From contig JBCBSS010000122.1 of NCBI GenBank assembly GCA_039819065.1, positions 1 through 24,903 of the forward strand: a DNA stretch of 24,903 bases, read 5' to 3'. How positions within the stretch are numbered: the stretch's first letter is position 1; the number at the start of each line of letters is the position of its first letter. Below the pieces are notes generated by a model, which saw only the letters and a program-made list of their open reading frames with translations, did no database searches and was not told the DNA's origin. Shown one piece after another: positions 24,417-24,903 of the stretch. The DNA is from JBCBSS01 sp039819065. Lineage in GTDB: Bacteria; Bacteroidota; Bacteroidia; Cytophagales; Cyclobacteriaceae. A program made the position numbers and the translations under genes.

Positions 24417-24903
24417 TTAAAATCTTTTTTAAGGGGAACTGCCAATGGTATTTCAAATTTGTCACCTGCCACGAAAGAAAATAGCAGGCCTTCAATCTTA
24501 ACGTCATTCTTATTACAATCACTTTTCTATAAAGCACGTCTAGGCCTTGGCCATCACTACTACTCATACAGTCTGAGTTAATCTGGGAATCGTTTTTTCC
24601 ACTATCTAAAACCAATTTACCGATAAGGGCGCGTCCATTTTTATGCGCTTACTTTAAAGCTGTGACGAAGTACCTTCTGTACCTTTTCCAGAACACTCAA
24701 CGTTATAATCATATTCAATGGTACATTCAACCTATAAATGGGCTAGAAAAGTGATAATAAAGATTGGGGGCATAAACCCAATTAGTTTATCTGATTCTAT
24801 TATCTCAATGGAATTGGTATAATCATTTAGTTAAAACATTAGATTTAATCATTTGTTTAATATTTGCAAAAAAATTTTAGTGGAACGTGAGGTTAACCCA
24901 TAG
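24417..24903. other. gene-free region upstream of the TonB receptor gene
   Basis: Open frames here are short, unlike known proteins, and overlap the receptor leader. The stretch must hold the receptor promoter but I found no TAnnTTTG on the minus strand. One weak dyad, ATTGGG with CCCAAT (24763-24768 and 24777-24782), is present. The far right end is A/T rich. I see no RNA gene. Confidence 0.4.

Noticed and set aside
24280..24615. 111-codon minus-strand open frame overlapping the receptor start
   Set aside because: It overlaps the receptor signal peptide in another frame and has no recognisable domain; the plus-strand frame at 24387-24581 is rejected for the same reason.
1..24903. CRISPR arrays, tRNA or rRNA genes, insertion sequences, prophage genes
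   Set aside because: I looked for regularly spaced repeats, cloverleaf-like segments with CCA ends, transposase motifs and phage structural genes, and found none.

Overview
The window looks like chromosomal DNA of a Bacteroidota member, most likely a marine or environmental Cytophagales-type bacterium (Roseivirga/Fulvivirga/Reichenbachiella-like). This rests on a TonB-dependent receptor with an N-terminal carboxypeptidase-like domain paired with a DUF4249 lipoprotein, a DUF5916 outer-membrane barrel protein, a short Bacteroidota-type alpha-glucan phosphorylase, moderate-to-low GC, and an abundance of one-component and two-component regulators. I see no rRNA, tRNA, CRISPR array, transposase or phage gene. 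Species assignment is inference.

Layout. (1) 1-284 is a gene-free left edge with a perfect 24-bp palindrome (probable bidirectional terminator). (2) 285-4469 (+) holds a tandem universal stress protein, then a tightly packed set: an SLC13/DASS anion symporter, a histidine kinase with an N-terminal cyclic-nucleotide-binding-like domain, and a single-domain response regulator. This looks like a transporter-coupled signalling locus. (3) 4488-11537 (-) holds metabolic and envelope genes: a GT35-like glucan phosphorylase, an M3 oligoendopeptidase, and a DUF5916 barrel protein followed 15 bases later by a flavin/[2Fe-2S] reductase. Strong hairpins separate the last three transcription units. (4) 11707-19129 is dense in regulators: a triple-PAS histidine kinase, a Crp/Fnr regulator, an AraC regulator, a nitrilase, an HWE/HisKA_2-type kinase whose ATPase domain looks degenerate, and a lone receiver protein. 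(5) 19185-20838 holds a small lipoprotein gene and a likely AraC-VOC operon. (6) 20839-21107 is a convergent intergenic region packed with hairpins and an imperfect direct repeat (REP-like). (7) 21108-24416 (-) is the TonB receptor-DUF4249 pair, with taaATG adjacency. 24417-24903 carries no recognisable gene.

Four items deserve a second look: the SLC13-cNMP-kinase-receiver module, whose kinase has an unusually long dimerisation/phosphotransfer segment; a glucan phosphorylase homologue in which the PLP lysine is a threonine; a HisKA_2 kinase with intact phospho-acceptor but eroded ATP-binding boxes; and two downstream inverted-repeat elements of matching geometry but different sequence.
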